The notes under the pieces are model-generated. The model saw only the letters and a program-made list of their open reading frames with translations, searched no databases and was not told where the DNA came from. Of a DNA stretch of 64,000 nt, positions 45,985 to 57,376 are shown piece by piece; position 1 is the stretch's first letter, and each line of letters starts with the position of its first letter. Made by a program: the position numbers and the translations under genes. This stretch comes from Megamerina dolium (Eukaryota > Arthropoda > Insecta > Diptera > Megamerinidae): contig OY978525.1 in NCBI GenBank assembly GCA_963854835.1, forward strand, positions 100,767,388-100,831,387, in the 5' to 3' direction.

Positions 45985-46310
45985 TCTCAAGGTAATCGGT
46001 AATGAATGACATAGCCGGATTTATCCCAAAGAAATAGTCCCAATGATCTTGTTGGCCGACAGATCCAACTTGGCTTTCTTTGGTGTGTGTTCATCGGGCG
46101 ATGTCCACTGCATTGACTGCTTTTTGGTTTTTGAAGTGTTGCGATGGATCGATGGATCCATGTTTCGTCCGCGGTTACAAAATGGAGCAAAAACTCGTTC
46201 GGGTTTCGGTAGAACATTGCCAAACACTCCTTTATACTGGTCACCAAAAGCGGCACCCATTTTGAGGATAGCTTTTTTTGTCCAAATATTTTTGTAAAAT
46301 ATGATCTAGT
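45985..46310 (-). mobile_element. mariner relic (mauritiana-like)
   Basis: Minus-strand frames read KLSSKWVPLLV, ECLAMFYRNPNEFLLHFVT, ADETWIH, then in the next frame SMQWTSPDEHTPKKAKLDLS. These match the segment around the first catalytic Asp (D-E-T-W-I-H) of Mos1-like mariners. The rest is absent. Confidence 0.8.
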
Positions 46311-46693
46311 CACTCAGTTGAAGTTCTTACAATCTCAGGTACCTTCTGCCCCCTCCATTATATGGTTTTTATCGAAGATTTCTGACGATCCCCGTCAAAC
46401 ACAAACTATATGTCCCAGCTTGCTTAAAATTTGACAGTAGTCTACTAATAGATGGTAGTCACCAGAGACAGAGTTGTATTTGAATTTATTATGCGGGAAT
46501 CTTAAGAAGAAAATATCTTAGCTAACTGCCCTCGTATGTCATATTATTACAGTGTGCGATTTAGTGATTGATACAAGAATGAAACCATCAATTTTTACCA
46601 AAAATTTTTTTGCACAAATAAATGCACAAAGGCCTTATTAAACGTTCTCAGGCTCACAATAAAAGGCTATTAATTTAGTTTGAAATATACAAT
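46311..46693. other. Intergenic stretch, nothing recognised
   Basis: Possibly continues the mariner relic on its left, but no ORF or inverted end could be identified. Confidence 0.3.
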
Positions 46694-46705
46694 GTTTTTC
46701 AAAAT

Positions 46706-47073
46706 AAAAAATAAAAATAAATATGTGGCCACATAAAGCCCCAAAGGGCTCATTGGCCGAGCTTCTCTTCCATTACTGTTGTGCGTCTTAAATTTTGGAC
46801 AATATTAGAAGGGACCTACTTATTTTAGCCGGTTCCGAACGGCAGAACACTTGTGACATCACTTTTTCTGAGCTTTGTCACAGAGTTCTTTAAGAAGCTT
46901 TTTCATGGCAAGTTGTTACTGTCGGAAGAATTGCCAATTGCTTGCCGACAGGTGGGTACCGTTCGAAAGAAAAATCTTATCGATATTAAATTTGTTATGC
47001 ATCAGCCGGGGATTGAACCACCGACCTACAGATCAGAAGGCGAACACACTAACCACTGAGCTACGGCACCCAC
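46706..47073 (-). mobile_element. Full-length tRNA-derived SINE with 12-bp target-site duplication
   Basis: Minus-strand order is head (GTGCCGTAGCTCAGTGGTTA), body and hairpin tail (AGCCCTTTGGGGCT) ending GGCCACATATTTATTT. GTTTTTCAAAAT flanks it at 46694-46705 and 47074-47085. Confidence 0.93.
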
Positions 47074-47085
47074 GTTTTTCAAAAT

Positions 47086-48127
47086 GGTCTTCTAAAATTT
47101 CAAAAAAAGTTATTCCAACTAACCAAACTTTTTGTTTTAAGTAATTTTGGACGAATTTTACAACATTATTTTGAAAACATTCGATAAATATAGAGTAAAT
47201 AATTTTAAAAAATAATTTAAAAGAACACGAAAAAAATTATAACACGCCATTTCATAATTTTTTAATAATGATTAATATGAAAAATCATTATCGCTTCCGT
47301 TCTATAACTAAAACATTTATTGTATTTGAAGTGATCATTTATCAAAGTACATTACATACTAGACTGGGATTACATAATCCTATTGACATTGTTGTTCTAA
47401 GTATATGATGCTCTTGTGAAAGCGTGTACATTTTGTACATTTTAATTTCCCCACTCACCGTTTGATAGAAAATGTAATTCAGTTCAACTAATAAATACAA
47501 TATGATATTGAAATTATTGAACTCAAATATTAGATATGTGTAATTTATTAAAATCAATACTTCAAATATACTAGATATATGTACATACATATACAAAACA
47601 ATATAAGTATGGTAAGATACCGCATGCATTTACAAGTACATGCTTATGCATTGGCTTTAACATACAAAGAAAAGGTGTATTCTTGATTATTTTTTTTTAC
47701 GATCGTGTTAAAAACAAAACATCTCAAGTTGTAATGATATTATATCATACATACATATGTACACTATTACTGACTGCTATTGTTCGAAATTACACAATGC
47801 ATATTGTTATATGGTTCGTTAAATGAGAGTACATATATAAATATGCATAATATTATATGAGATTTAATCGATTTTGTTTTGTAAAGTTGTTACAACTGTT
47901 TAATTTTATTATTTATTTATTTAGAACAAAATAGGAGAAAGTACAATAGAGATTGTAAAAATATACATATTGTTTGGGTATTTACGTATAATTAGGTATA
48001 TAAATGTCAACATTTTTCCAAGATACAATCAATATGTAGACACATTTTTCTGTGCTCTTTCCACATAGTGAAAATATATAAATATAAATAAAAAAAAATA
48101 AAATTATTAAATAAAAAAAAAATTAAA

Positions 48128-48129
<2 letters not shown>
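47086..48129. other. AT-rich intergenic region
   Basis: A 95-aa minus-strand frame at 47342-47629 is Tyr/Ile-rich with no motif and looks like chance. No other feature. Confidence 0.4.
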
Positions 48130-48130
<1 letters not shown>

Positions 48131-48208
<78 letters not shown>

Positions 48209-48221
48209 TGTATATATATAT
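48131..48221. repeat. (TA)n microsatellite, left block
   Basis: Nearly pure TA with two CA/TG interruptions near the right end; it directly abuts the DD41D element. Confidence 0.95.
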
Positions 48222-48222
48222 A

Positions 48223-49488
48223 AAGGGTTATCCATTTCTCGGTTTCAAAAGTATAGGGCTAGAATTCGACATCTGTCAAACTGAGTTGTTAAAACAATTT
48301 CTTTCTTTTTCAGTTCAAAGTCTGACATTTGCGAAAATGGATCGCTTAACTATAGCACAACGCATTAAAATTGTAAAAACCTACTACAAAAATGGTGATT
48401 CTGCCACAGCCACATATCGTGCTTTAAGAGGAGATTATGGTTTACATAATCGTCCAACTACGCAAGCAATTGGCAAAATTGTAAGGCCTGTGCATCATCG
48501 TTTCGCTCGTGCCACCGAAAATATCGCTGCTGTAAGTGAAAGTGTTGCCGAAGACCCGAATGTGTCGATTCCTCGTCGTTCTCAGGAATTAGGACTGTCT
48601 TACGGCACATTATGGCGTATTTTGCATTTGGATCTACACCTACATCCATATAAAATCCAGCTCACACAACAACTGAAGCCAGCTGACCATTCACAACGTC
48701 GTAGATACGTCGAATGGGTGCTTGAACAACAGGCGGTGGACGGCGATTTTTCGAACAAAATTTTCTTCAGAGACGAAGCACATTTCTCACTCGGTGGGTA
48801 TGTTAACAAACAAAATTGTCGTATTTGGGGTTCTGAGAATCCTCAAGTAATTGAAGAGAGGCCACTCCATCCACAAAAAGTCACTGCTTGGTGCGCTCTT
48901 TGGTCCGGAGGTGTGATTGGACCTTACTTCTTCGAAAACGACGATGGAACGACTGTCACCGTCTATTCGGAGCGTTATGGTCATATGATAACCGACTTTT
49001 TTTTTGCCTGCTATTGAAGAATACGACTTAGAGAATATGTGGCTTCAACAAGACGGTGCCACATGCCACACAACTCGAGCGAATATGGCTTTATTGCAAG
49101 AGAAATTTTCTGGCCGCGTAATTTCTCGTCGTGGCGATATCAAGTGGCCACCAAGTTCATGCGATTTGACACCGCTTGACTTTTTTTTGTGGGGCTACGC
49201 GAAAGACCATGTTTATGCAGATAAACCTTTAACTCTTGAGCACCTAAAAACCAACATTCGTCACGTTATGGCTGAGATACCGCCCAATATGTGTCAAAAA
49301 GTATTCGAAAATTACCTCAAAAAATCGATGCTTGCAACAATTCGCGTGGTGGTCATTTAAATGATGTAGTATTTCACACATAATGTCAACATTCAAACTT
49401 TATAATAAAAAAGAAATATCATGATAAAAAATATTTTATATGTGTTTTATTTACATTTACTTTTGAAACCGCAAAATGGATAACCCTT
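48223..49488 (+). mobile_element. Near full-length DD41D ('rosa'-type) transposon in a TA microsatellite
   Basis: Inverted ends of about 30 bp (AAGGGTTATCCATTT..., then CGGTTTCAAAAGTA) differ at two positions; TA flanks both sides. Length 1266 bp, as expected for an autonomous mariner-superfamily element. It splits a long TA tract, a natural target for a TA-specific transposase. Confidence 0.93.
48337..49383 (+). pseudogene. DD41D transposase with two homopolymer frameshifts
   Basis: From the ATG at 48337: MDRLTIAQRIKIVKTYYKNG (first helix-turn-helix), PTTQAIGKIV, PNVSIPRRSQELGLSYGTLW (second DNA-binding part), FFRDEAHFSLGGYVNKQN (first Asp), KVTAWCALWSGGVIGPYFF and VYSERYGHMITDFF. A run of nine T near 48997-49005 shifts the frame. 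It resumes EEYDLENMWLQQDGATCHT (second Asp), SSCDLTPLDFFLWG (third Asp, 41 residues later) and YAKDHVYADKPLTLEHLK. A second shift in an A-run near 49319-49326 displaces the C-terminus RGGHLNDVVFHT, whose stop would be 49381-49383. Apart from these two shifts the frame is open. The product would have cut and pasted its own element at TA sites. Confidence 0.88.
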
Positions 49489-49490
49489 TA

Positions 49491-49529
49491 TATAGATATA
49501 TATATATATACATATATATATATAAATCT

Positions 49530-49565
<36 letters not shown>

Positions 49566-49567
49566 CT

Positions 49568-49644
<77 letters not shown>

Positions 49645-49688
49645 AATATATATATATATAAAAATATATATATATATATATATATAAA

Positions 49689-49774
<86 letters not shown>

Positions 49775-49780
49775 AATATA

Positions 49781-49820
<40 letters not shown>

Positions 49821-49832
49821 TATATTTATATA

Positions 49833-49897
<65 letters not shown>
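49491..49897. repeat. (TA)n-rich microsatellite, middle block
   Basis: TA repeats with frequent TATAAATATA and TACATATATA interruptions. Long Ile/Tyr 'proteins' readable here are pure repeat artefacts. Confidence 0.95.
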
Positions 49898-49903
<6 letters not shown>

Positions 49904-50240
49904 CTTAAAGCCCCGAAGGGCTCATTGACCGAGCTTCTCTTCAATTACTGTTGTGCGTGTTAAATTTTGGACAGTATCAGAAGGGTCCTACTTATTGTAG
50001 CCGGTTCCGAACGGCAGAACCCTTGCGACATCACTTTTTCTGAGCTTTGTCACAGAGTTCTTTTAGAAGCTTTTTCATTGCAAGTTGTTACTGTCGGAAG
50101 AATTGCCAATTGCTTGCCGACAGGTGGGTACCATTCGAAAGAAAAATCTTTTCGATATTAAATTTGTTATGCATGAGTCGGGGATTGAACCACGACCTAC
50201 AGATCAGAAGGCCAACACACTAACCACTAAGCCACGGCAC
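49898..50240 (-). mobile_element. tRNA-derived SINE embedded in the TA microsatellite
   Basis: Full body on the minus strand, from box B-like GTGGTTCAATCCCCGA and the tRNA-like head near 50240 to the tail GGGGCTTTAAGTGCCAT at 49898. TA tracts on both sides hide any target-site duplication. Confidence 0.9.
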
Positions 50241-50247
50241 CACGGCC

Positions 50248-50598
<351 letters not shown>

Positions 50599-50604
50599 TC
50601 ACTA

Positions 50605-50660
50605 TATATCACACATCACACTCACACACTCACACGACACACACACACACACACTATTAT
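50605..50660. repeat. (CA)n microsatellite
   Basis: CACACATCACACTCACACAC-type sequence directly following the TA block. Confidence 0.9.
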
Positions 50661-53144
50661 ATCTACTACTCACCCCGACGACTAGCCAACAATAACTATA
50701 TAAATCACCTTCCATTGTATTTCGAATGAAAGTGAAATTTTATAAAAGAAATATCTACCATATCGATGGTGATTATAAATGTAAATAATTTCAGCAATTA
50801 TCATTCTAGAAAATAAAAGTTATTTGTATATGAGCATTCATATAATTATAAAATTCTTATGTCAATATATCGTGTATATGATGCATACGAGTATGTAGTT
50901 GCAAAATATGTACAATAGTCACGCTTGGGTGAATATTATTAGAAAGGTATTTTCATTGAATATTCGTAATTATAAATATATTCAGACACATTTCTCTCAT
51001 CAATTTAAAAATATTTTTTCAAAATTTAATTAAATTAAATATATGTATATAAAATGATAAATTTATAGGACTGAAGCTTAGCACTTATGATTATATTTAA
51101 TCAATGTGTTAGTGAGTGTACTTGAAAATGGGTGCTAAGAATTTTGATTTTCTATCAAAAGTATATCTATCATGGTATCTTAGCTTCGGTATTGTCGTAG
51201 TAAAATTTTTCAAATTTTTATAATTTGGAATATTTTTACTACCCATGCTTAGGTACAAAATTTAACAGATTATATATAATTATATATGTTCAGTAATAAA
51301 CACTTATGTATGATATTAGTTACGCCATTATTATAATCAATCCCATTTAAATTCAATGATTCTATAACTAAAATAAAATTTTATTTAAAATGCCAAATTT
51401 ATGACGTATACTTTATAAATGCCCTCACATATTCTACTACGATAATTCAAATGGAGGTATGTATTTTGAAAGAATTATGATTTTTTTCCCTCAGAAATTT
51501 AACCATGAATTTGCACTGATAACCCATTAATTGTTTCAAGTATCCATGTTCATATGATCTACATTTTATATACAATTTTATATTTCATATCACTTCATCA
51601 ACAAGGTAAAACATGCGCATGTTCACTTATCAATGCTTTAAGTGGGTTCTAATATAAAGTATCAACATTCTATGAACCGATCTCACTTATTACATTAATA
51701 CTGATATCTACATTGTACGAGCGTGTGAATACGTACTTATTTCTGATATTCGCATATCATCGTTTATTTATGATAACGATTAATTATGATTGAAATGTCA
51801 ATATGCTATATTTTGCAAAAAAAAAACAAATAAATTAAATGAAAGTGTTATTTAATTTACAATTAGCAATATTTCTGCGAATATTTCTTTATTTAATAAA
51901 CTTGATGGAATATTTTCTTGCGCAGTCAGTAAGTAGATAATACAAGTTGGAAGTATTTATGTGTGTACCAATGGCACTTTAACAATGCACTTTTCAAAGA
52001 AAAGAAGAATGAGAAGTAGAAGAAGTGGAACAAACAACTGAAAAACAACACAATGCCAATATAAAAAAAAAAATTACTTCATAAGTGGGTGACTTTTATT
52101 TACTACATTTATGAGTTGGAGTTCTTTACACTTTGGAAAAAAAAAAAATTAGCAATAAGAATAATAGAAGAATTATCAAATAAAATAATTTAAGTATTGT
52201 TATATTGTTTTGACAAACAAAATCAATGCAAATATTTACTAATTGTCTAATTATTATTATTATCATTTACTAGTCAATAGTTGATTTCAATTTAGTGAAA
52301 TGGAAAAATTATGCTTTAGTTCAATTAATTGAACTTATAAATTATGTCGATATTGACACAGTTAAGCATAACCAAGTAGGTCTTACATTCGGACCCTCTA
52401 GTAGAAAGACAATGAAAGGACCATGCACTGGAGAGCCTGACAGCTCATGAAGCACAGAGACGTCTGTGGAAAGAGTACAAAATTGATTGTAATGACCAAT
52501 TAGGTATGTGAGTAATTATTAGCAAATTGTTTCATATCTTCCAAAAATATCAATAATATAATCCGAATTTCCAAAGGAACTTTTCTTTGTGAATTTACCA
52601 AAATGTTCATACAATGCAATCTGTAATTTTTATATTATTATGTACATTTGATTCATGAAATTATTTATTATATCAAATTAAAATTGAAATTAATCCTAAT
52701 TCGTTTTACATAAATTTATATTTCATAATAACAAATATTCTTGACGTGCTTTCGTTAATTTTGTCGTGTTTTGCGATTGCATTTGTTATTAAGTACTCGT
52801 ATTTTCATTAAGCAGAAACAACAACAGTCTGATCTTACATATATAAAATATAACAACACTTTTATTGGTTATTTGAAATTAATATTATAATTACAAAATG
52901 AGAGGAAACGAAAAATAATTTAACAAAAAAATGAGCCTTACAGTCGGCCTATGTTGACTTATTTGTATCCTGGCGCTCTTGAGTATAAATTTTAAATAAA
53001 GAAAATATTTCTATTTGTGTCATATTTGAGCAAAATTAACTGGATGCAAATATTTAGTTTCTGGGAGAGATATATACATACAATAGTTGACATGCTATGT
53101 ACACTTTTCGGAAAATAATCAAACATTAATCATTTTGTGCGTAC
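50661..53144. other. AT-rich intergenic region without recognised genes
   Basis: 2.5 kb with no frame, RNA gene or transposon end that I can name. A slightly less AT-rich island at 52375-52500 (AGCCTGACAGCTCATGAAGC) could be a remnant of a mobile element. Confidence 0.4.
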
Positions 53145-53158
53145 ACTAAAAATTATAC

Positions 53159-53337
53159 TTACTTACTTATGTGGCCATAACAACCGAATATCGATTTAGG
53201 CCGAAAATAACATGCCAGTTAGAAATTCCAAGCGCCGTCAGGTTCTCCAGTACTTGGTCTTTCCACCGGAGGTTTGGTCTTCCTCTTCTGCATTGGGTTT
53301 GGGACCCGCCACATAAAAAACCCCCCCAATGAAAAAA
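53159..53337 (-). mobile_element. 179-bp RTE insertion with inverted 5' part (twin-priming signature)
   Basis: Left part 53159-53292 is the RTE 3' end on the minus strand (TTACTTACTTATGTGGCCAT ... GGTTTGGTCTTCCTCTT) with a 35-bp internal deletion. Right part about 53293-53337 (GGGTTTGGGACCCGCCACAT ... CCCCCCCAATGAAAAAAAC) is the reverse complement of 44472-44518 of the full element, so its orientation is flipped. ACTAAAAATTATAC flanks the whole at 53145-53158 and 53338-53351. Confidence 0.92.
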
Positions 53338-53379
53338 ACTAAAAATTATACAGACAGTTTTAAAACAATTATCGACACC

Positions 53380-53868
53380 AAGAAAGGTAATGCTGTGTAG
53401 CTGGCGGGATTGGAAGGGAATTGTTGATTATGATCTTCTACAACCCAATCAAATGATTGATTCTGATCTCTACTGTTAACAATTAATGAGATTGAAGCAA
53501 ACAATTCAATTAAAACTATCAGAATTGATCAACAGAGAAGATGTTGTGTTCCATCATGACAACGCAAGACCACACACATTTTTGATGACCCGGCAGTAAT
53601 TGAGAGGGTTTGGCTGGAATGTTTTGATATATCCACCATATAGCACGGACCTTGCACCTTCAGATTATGGTGTAAATTTAAATTTCGTAGAGGCCTGCAA
53701 AGTGCACTTGGATCAGTTGTTCGGCCAGAAATCCCAGAAGTTCTGCATAGATGGAATAATGACTTTACCCCTAAAAGAACAAAATATTGTAGATCAAAAT
53801 GGTATATATTTGGTTTAGTAAAGCTGATTTCAAATATAAGAAAAACGTATTTAATTTTTGGTCAAATT
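53380..53868 (+). mobile_element. Degenerate mariner, cut by a SINE
   Basis: It reads WRDWKGIVDYDLLQPNQMID, RLKQTIQLKLSELINREDVV, FHHDNARPHTFLMTRQ, then VLIYPPYSTDLAPSDYG (third Asp region) and EACKVHLDQLFGQKSQKFCI. It is closely related to the copy at 39590-40425, but here the third catalytic region is kept. Its 3' end (TTTTTGGTCAAATTTTG) stops where the SINE begins. Confidence 0.85.
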
Positions 53869-54013
53869 TTGGGTGCCGTAGCTCAGTGGTTAGTGTATAC
53901 GACTTCTGATCTGTATGTCGTGGTTCAATCCCCGGCTGATGCATAACAAATTTAATGTCGATAAGATTTTTCTTTCGAACGGTACCCACCTGTCGGCAAG
54001 CAATTGGCAATTC
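53869..54013 (+). mobile_element. SINE head and partial body
   Basis: GGTGCCGTAGCTCAGTGGTT then GTGGTTCAATCCCCGGCTGA and CGGCAAGCAATTGGCAATTC. It stops abruptly at a CTT run, lacking the 3' half. Confidence 0.88.
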
Positions 54014-54049
54014 TTCTTCTTCTTCAGTTTTGCCACTGAAAACTGTAAG

Positions 54050-54605
54050 TTACCTCTATTCTATGTATAAAACAGTGTGTGTGGTACGGCTAATTTTCAT
54101 TAAAATTTAAATTGCTCAAGTCTTGGTGTGCAAAGCAATAGCTTGTAGAATAGCGATTTGTAGGGGAAATTGCAGTAGTGACTTTGTATGGGAGCTACAT
54201 GAAATAGTAGGTGTGGTTTGTTCATTTTTATCGATGACATTTCCCACTGCAAATCATTGCCCTTATTCAAAGGTATAAGTATAAGTATTAAATTTAAAAA
54301 GAATATTACAACTTTGTATGGGAGCTACATTAAAAACGAGGCATTGTTCATACATTTCTTGCCAGATTATTTTGACCCAAAGTTTTAGACTACATGCCAA
54401 ATATTGCTGTCCCAAATGGAGTATGTACTATGAAAGCTAGAACATTTTAAAATTGAAAAGAAGATAACAGAGAGATGAACATCTCGAAATCGTTTATGGA
54501 GGCTGTGATATTTTTCTACAACTTCAAAGCTGCTTCCAAGTGTTTGCAAAAATTTCACTAAAATTAATATACACTTATATTTGTGTGCAGGGTATAATAA
54601 TCAAA
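54050..54605 (-). mobile_element. Second mini-me/Helentron-like fragment
   Basis: Ends at GTGTGCAGGGTATAATAATC, the reverse complement of the terminal TATACCCTGCA seen in the element at 22023. It contains ACTTTGTATGGGAGCTAC twice, the reverse complement of GTAGCTCCCATACAAAGT found inside that element. The other end is undefined. Confidence 0.65.
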
Positions 54606-55721
54606 AGAAAACGGCCAAGTGTAAACGAGATATGTATAATATCGTACTTACTTGCTGATATTCGTACAAGTGATATACTCGTACTATAAGCTAGTACGTA
54701 AGTGTATATATATATGTTACAATTGGTAGCGTAAAAGGCAAAACGTAAATAACCAACAACAGCAGCAACAACAACACCAACAAAATAATAACACATATAA
54801 ATATAATTGTAGTGGCAACAAACGGTTCAGTTAAGTTGAAATTGTCGCGCAGAACACAACGTAACATGATCATGTTCTAACGTTCATATTATACAAAAAA
54901 AAAAAAAAATAAAAAAAAATTAAAACAAAAACAAAACGAAGCAGTTTGGCGAAATGCGCGCGCACTTCTAATACGTACAAGAAAATTTTAAAAATCAATA
55001 AAAAAAAAATATTCCAAGTAAATACAGAGTGTCTACAATAGTAATAATATTTTTAGTAAATTGACGTGAATTAATTGTTTACGATAATTTCAATTGTGAA
55101 AGGAAATTTGACTAAATTGCCCATACAAATACATCACAATAACAATTGTAGCTACCAACAACCTATTCTTTTTTTATGAAAACGATCCATTTCGCTGTAA
55201 AATACATTAAAAACAAAAATCGATCACAATTTTATGCAATTTTCTCACAGTGCATTATTTTATTTGTATAATTAATTTTTTTTTTTGTGTGTTATTATTT
55301 TGAGAATTTAATTCAGTAAAAGCATCATTAAAAATCTAAAATAGATAATAACAAAAAAATAAAAAAAAAATACAATAAATAGATAAATTATAAACAGGAG
55401 AAAACAATATAGAACATAACAATAAAATCAAAAAATTAAAAAAAAAACAGCATATTATTAATTATTAATTGGTATGGCGCGTTTTTACGAATTACTGGTT
55501 TGTTAACTGGATTAATGCAAATTTTTTTTTGAAGCTGTTTAATTAATTTACCATATATAGTTCGTTACGTTTTATTACGAAAGTACATTTAGACGCGTAT
55601 TTATGAGATTTTTTTTTCAACACGGAAAAACAACAAACGAATTTATAAGAAATATTTAATTATTTTAAATTTTTTTTGCTAAAGTAAATTAATTTGACAA
55701 ATAAATTAATTGATATTCAAA
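54606..55721. other. Possible promoter and 5' UTR of the gene at 55722
   Basis: A-rich, untranslated-looking sequence upstream of a well-placed ATG. TCAGTT at 54827-54832 matches the initiator consensus. The sequence 28-33 nt downstream only partly fits a DPE. This is suggestive only. Confidence 0.25.
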
Positions 55722-55830
55722 ATGAAAGTAACAAAAATTAAACATACAAATGGCAGAATGAGCGTAAGCACGCCAACTGCAACAAATCGAAAGAATTCGT
55801 CTAATACAATCAACACGGAGAAGAAGAAAG
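55722..55830 (+). CDS. Candidate first coding exon of a gene continuing to the right
   Basis: ATG in a good fly context (TCAAA before ATG) opens 36 codons plus 1 nt, starting MKVTKIKHTNGRMSVSTPT and ending NTINTEKKKG, to a strong donor (AAAG|GTAAAG). The basic, Ser/Thr/Asn-rich sequence would be a disordered cytosolic N-terminus. Length, phase 1 and position after the SLC17 array make it look like exon 1 of another such transporter, but no matching exon 2 occurs before the end of the window, so any gene is acceptable. Confidence 0.42.
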
Positions 55831-56285
55831 GTAAAGTTGTTGAATATCTAAAATTAAAGTATTCATATTTTGAGTTATGAGTTAGTTGATGGCCCTAAAC
55901 AGTCATCCAGTTGACCAAAGTGTCGTTGATATTGATTGATTTAATAAAAAAATATAAAAACTCAGTTTTAGTCTAAGTTTAGATTTAAAAAAAAAAAAAA
56001 TAAAAAACTTGAAATTTATCAAAATGAAATATACTTGTAAGCTAAAATACTGTAAATATTGAAATATACTGATTGGCGTCTAGCAGAAATAAATAAATTT
56101 ATTGACTCCGTTTCACAGAAATGTTAATTCGATTATCAACAATACAAATAATAAATGATAGAAATAGCACAAAAATTATACTTTGCGCATGTCTGCCACT
56201 TCGGACTACAAAATAAATATTGATTTAGTCGTATATTAATGACGAATGAGCCACAGCTCAAAATTATAATGACAAAATATACTAA

Positions 56286-57376
56286 ACGGACTGAAAAGTC
56301 CTGAGATTTTTTAATAGGTGGCACCACTCATTGCGAGAGGCTCATTTGTCACAAGTTTATGTATGAAGTTTCATAACATTTTGTCAATTCGTTTGCAAGC
56401 TACAATCGTTTGAGTGACGCTACTTTCGACGTAGCAAAAATAATGAAAAAACACTCTGTGATACGATCAAACATTGTTTTTTTTTTATGAGAAAAAGTTC
56501 CGAACAATCATTTCAAGGGCTGCAGAATTATTATCCTACACCTGCACCTTCGAGAGCAACAATTTATCAGTGGTTCAGTGAATTTAAAATGGGTCGAACA
56601 TGCACCGAAGACGCACCTCGCCCTGGAAGATCAAAAGATTCTACAAATGTGGAAATCGTCAAGTAAGTGCATCAAATCGTTTTGAGCGATCGAAAAGTGG
56701 AGTTGCGCGAGTTAGCTGAGACCACGGTTGTCGCATTTGTTGACCATCGAGCAAAGATATCGGTTTAGCGTTGTTGCAATGCCGTGACGATGAATGAAAC
56801 GTGGGTCTATTGCCATACGTCTGGGTCAAATAGGTAGTATGCAGAGTGGCTGGAAAGCCCACGAAAGCAACCAAAGGACCAATGCTCGGCTAGGAAAACT
56901 GATCCTCAGAAGAGAAGAGCAATTACAGGAGGGTATTATGCAGCACTATTGGACAAACTGAATGACGAAATAAAGAAAAAAACGGCCTCATATGACGACG
57001 AAAAAAGTTCAAAATTCTGTACAATCATGATAATGTACCGAAGTACACGTTTTTCGAAGCGAAGGCCAAATTGGAGCAATTAATTTTCGAATTAGTTTCT
57101 CATCCACCGCATGCTATAGTCTTGGCTCCTGCTGAGTATTATCTGCTCCGAAACCTCCAGGGAAAGAGATTCAGATTGAATGAACAAGTCATTTCGGAAA
57201 CCTAGGCATATTTCGAAGGCTTCAATGTTTCGTACAACAGAAAGGGCATTGAAATGTTGAAAACTCCGTATACCAAGTGTATTGCTCTTGGAAACAACCA
57301 TGTTGAGGAATAAATATAACTTTGCCTAAAAAAAACGCTTATTTTCATTAAAAATCTGGGGACTGTCTGCAGTCCC
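56286..57376 (+). mobile_element. Near full-length but dead mariner (cecropia-like)
   Basis: Left GGACTGAAAAGTCCTGAGAT and the reverse complement of the right end (GGACTGCAGACAGTCCCCAG, then ATTTTTAAT) form imperfect inverted ends. Inside are YYPTPAPSRATIYQWFSEFK, GRTCTEDAPRPGRSKDS, SDRKVELRELAET, MNETWVYCHT (first Asp changed to Asn) and YYAALLDKLNDEIKKK, with many frame changes and stops. Confidence 0.82.
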
